Origin: Clostridia bacterium
Lineage (GTDB): Bacteria > Bacillota > Clostridia > Lachnospirales > Lachnospiraceae
Reading direction: 5' to 3'
Assembly (NCBI GenBank): GCA_009929525.1
Contig: SAAH01000002.1
Location: 1 to 64,000, forward strand
Length of the DNA stretch: 64,000 nt
Part shown: positions 62,221 to 64,000 of the stretch, in pieces
How the letters are laid out: each line of letters starts with the position of its first letter
Numbering within the stretch: position 1 is the stretch's first letter
The notes under the pieces: generated by a model
Told to the model about the DNA's origin: nothing
Databases searched by the model: none
Seen by the model: only the letters and a program-made list of their open reading frames with translations
Made by a program: the position numbers and the translations under genes

Positions 62221-62664
62221 ATGTACAGCGAAAAAGTTATGGATCATTTTCAAAACCCGAGAAATGTTGGGGAAATAGAGAACCCGAGTGGGGTAGGAAC
62301 AGTGGGAAATGCAAAATGTGGAGATATCATGAGAATCTATCTTGATGTAGATGATAATGGAATCATCAGAGATTGTAAGTTCAAAACATTTGGATGCGGA
62401 GCAGCAGTTGCTACCAGCAGTATGGCAACGGAGATGGTAATGGGAAAAAGCATCCAGGAGGCTTTACAGGTAACAAATAAAGCAGTTATGGAAGCACTCG
62501 ATGGACTTCCGCCAGTAAAAGTACACTGTTCACTTCTTGCTGAAGAAGCTATCCATGCGGCACTGTGGGACTATGCAGAGAAGAATGGTATAAAAATAGA
62601 AGGACTTACCAAACCCAAATCAGATATTCATGAAGGAGAAGAAGAGGAAGAGGAAGAATATTAA
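62221..62664 (+). CDS. iscU: Iron-sulfur cluster assembly scaffold protein (NifU/IscU N-terminal type)
   Basis: A 147-residue scaffold on which [2Fe-2S] and [4Fe-4S] clusters are built. The start MYSEKVMDHFQNPRNVGEIE and three conserved cysteines in AKCGD (about 35), TFGCGAA (about 60) and VHCSLLAE (about 103) match NifU-N/IscU. An acidic tail of seven Glu and a Tyr ends the protein. The ATG at 62221 is used because GGAGG lies 8 nt upstream and overlaps an earlier in-frame ATG at 62206. The stop overlaps mnmA. Confidence 0.95.
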   Translation: MYSEKVMDHFQNPRNVGEIENPSGVGTVGNAKCGDIMRIYLDVDDNGIIRDCKFKTFGCGAAVATSSMATEMVMGKSIQEALQVTNKAVMEALDGLPPVKVHCSLLAEEAIHAALWDYAEKNGIKIEGLTKPKSDIHEGEEEEEEEY

Positions 62665-63716
62665 TGAATAAAAAGGTTATCATAGGGCTGTCAGGAGGAG
62701 TTGACTCTTCCGTGGCAGCCTGGCTGCTGAAAAGGGAAGGGTATGAAGTGATTGCGGCTACGATGCAGACCTGGGAAGATGGCAACAAAGATGTGCGGGA
62801 AAACAGTGTTATCGAAGATGCCCGACGTGTGGCCGATGCCCTTGGGATACCTCATCATATTCTTCATTTTGAAAAAGAATTCAAGTGTCATGTCATGGAT
62901 TACTTTGCTCAGGAATATCTGTCAGGAAGAACACCGAATCCATGTATCGTCTGCAACCGGTATGTAAAGTGGGAAGCAATGCTTAATGCTGCTGCCCGAT
63001 TAGGCGCAGACTATATAGCAACAGGACATTATGCAAAGATCATACAGTTGGATAATGGCCGGTATGCGATACAAAATGCTGCAACAAGAGCGAAAGATCA
63101 GACCTATGCATTATATGGACTGACACAGGATCAGCTTGCCCATACGATCATGCCGGTGGGAAATTATGAGAAAGACCAGATCAGGCAGATGGCGTTTGAT
63201 GCCGGCATACCGGTAGCTCAAAAGCCGGACAGTCAGGAGATTTGTTTTATTCCTGACAATGATTATGGGAATTTTATCAGGAATTATCAGGCAGATGATA
63301 TACCGGAAGGCAACTTTGTAGACACCAGTGGTAACGTACTGGGAAGACATCGCGGTATCATTCATTATACGATCGGTCAGAGAAAAGGATTGAATATCTC
63401 TCTTGGAAGACCGGCATTTGTTCTTGAGATCCGTCCTGAAACAAATGAAATTGTTCTGGGGGAAAACGAGGAACTTTTTACAAGGACAGTGAAAGCTTCA
63501 AAAGTGAATTTTATGGCGATCGATGATCTGGATGGAGAAGTTGAATGTTTTGGAAAAATCAGATATAACCATAAAGGAGCAGTCTGTCGCGTAAAAAAAA
63601 CAGGGGATGACTTTATCGAGTGTACATTTCAGGAACCGGTCCGTGCAGTCACTCCGGGACAGGCACTGGTATTATATAAAGAAGATTACGTTCTTGGGGG
63701 AGGAATTATAGTATGA
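62664..63716 (+). CDS. mnmA: tRNA-specific 2-thiouridylase MnmA
   Basis: MnmA thiolates U34 of tRNA-Lys, -Glu and -Gln with sulfur passed from a cysteine desulfurase. The 350-residue protein has the PP-loop IGLSGGVDSSVAAW (7-20), the TPNPCIVCNRYVKW segment (90-103, with Cys97 as the conserved catalytic-type Cys), ATGHYAK (114-120), and DSQEICFIPD (184-193, Cys189 as second catalytic Cys). The TAATGA overlap with iscU indicates coupling. The 3' end overlaps the next start by 4 nt. Confidence 0.96.
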   Translation: MNKKVIIGLSGGVDSSVAAWLLKREGYEVIAATMQTWEDGNKDVRENSVIEDARRVADALGIPHHILHFEKEFKCHVMDYFAQEYLSGRTPNPCIVCNRYVKWEAMLNAAARLGADYIATGHYAKIIQLDNGRYAIQNAATRAKDQTYALYGLTQDQLAHTIMPVGNYEKDQIRQMAFDAGIPVAQKPDSQEICFIPDNDYGNFIRNYQADDIPEGNFVDTSGNVLGRHRGIIHYTIGQRKGLNISLGRPAFVLEIRPETNEIVLGENEELFTRTVKASKVNFMAIDDLDGEVECFGKIRYNHKGAVCRVKKTGDDFIECTFQEPVRAVTPGQALVLYKEDYVLGGGIIV

Positions 63717-64000
63717 TTGCAGATTGTCATATGCATACAGAATTTTCTGCTGACAGCGAAGCGAAGCTCACAGATCAAGTGGAGGCTGCAATAAAAAAAG
63801 GAATCAGCCACATATGTATCACTGACCATATGGATATGGATTTTCCAAAAGGAGAGTTTCTTTTGGATACTGATCGGTATGTGGAAAGTATCCAGAAGGT
63901 GCAGGAGGAGTATAAAGATAGGATACATATTTGTCTTGGTGTCGAAGTGGGGCTTCAGGAACATCTTCAAGAACGTCTTCAGAACTATATAGACAGTTAT
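63713..64000 (+). CDS. PHP-domain phosphoesterase, histidinol-phosphatase-like (partial)
   Basis: The first 96 codons of a gene that runs out of the window. MIADCHMHTEFSADS shows the H-x-H metal motif at residues 6-8; HICITDHMDMDF (about 34-45) and CLGVEVGLQEH (near 80-90) are the next PHP motifs. This order matches HisK-type histidinol phosphatases and related PHP phosphoesterases. The ATG overlaps the mnmA stop (ATGA). No other histidine genes are seen nearby, so substrate is uncertain. Confidence 0.85.
   Translation, partial: MIADCHMHTEFSADSEAKLTDQVEAAIKKGISHICITDHMDMDFPKGEFLLDTDRYVESIQKVQEEYKDRIHICLGVEVGLQEHLQERLQNYIDSY

Overview
The window looks like chromosomal DNA of a spore-forming Gram-positive anaerobe of the Clostridia, most likely a Lachnospiraceae-type gut bacterium. 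This is inferred from gene content (SpoIVA, SpoIIM, a SpoVB-like flippase, GHKL-type sensor kinase, class II cobalamin genes of the anaerobic route, T-box control of tyrS), strong AGGAGG ribosome sites and moderate GC. No species can be named from sequence reading alone. About 60 genes fill nearly all of the window. There is no rRNA, tRNA, CRISPR array, prophage or insertion sequence that I could recognise.

Layout. 1-4.2 kb: a YhhN-family membrane protein and nickel-pincer cofactor genes larC and larE, with a GHKL sensor kinase between them. 4.25-8.0 kb: the conserved ylxM-ffh-rpsP-khpA-rimM-trmD translation/secretion block, started by a near-consensus promoter. 8.1-12 kb: spoIVA and a large secreted choline-binding-repeat protein ending in a SleB-type hydrolase domain. 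12-28.9 kb: a long plus-strand operon for anaerobic cobalamin synthesis, preceded by a consensus promoter, a compact cobalamin riboswitch, a terminator and a structured repeat. 29-33.6 kb: degV, then on the minus strand cbiM-cbiN-cbiQ-cbiO/cbiK behind a second, canonical cobalamin riboswitch. 34.1-40.5 kb: hemA, sirC/hemC, cobA/hemD, hemB and hemL, which make the tetrapyrrole precursor. 40.5-64 kb: mostly housekeeping and accessory genes (membrane MutS-like protein, rnhA, two AraC regulators, tyrS with T-box, alaS, rpsU, a CapA-like protein, dacF-like PBP, a GH13 glucosidase, spoIIM, xerD, aroF, a flippase, and an iscR-iscS-iscU-mnmA block ending in a truncated PHP gene).

Together the 12-40 kb section encodes almost the whole route from glutamyl-tRNA to cobalamin: HemA/L/B/C/D make uroporphyrinogen III, CobA and SirC make sirohydrochlorin, CbiMNQO imports cobalt, CbiK inserts it, CbiL-H-F-G-D-J-E-T-C build the corrin ring, CbiA/CbiP amidate it, CobD/CbiB attach aminopropanol phosphate, and CobU/CobS/CobT/CobC assemble the nucleotide loop. 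Not seen are a corrinoid adenosyltransferase and any lower-ligand (benzimidazole) synthesis gene.

The most unusual items are: a ~90-105 nt structured repeat present twice with compensatory base changes; two CobU-like proteins that each keep a different part of the CobU motif set; the cbiO-cbiK and sirC-hemC fusions, each with a ribosome site and ATG inside the reading frame at the domain junction; a 14-bp perfect inverted repeat covering both -35 boxes of the divergent cbiM and hemA promoters; a sensor kinase embedded between larC and larE; and an amidohydrolase at the end of the cobalamin operon.
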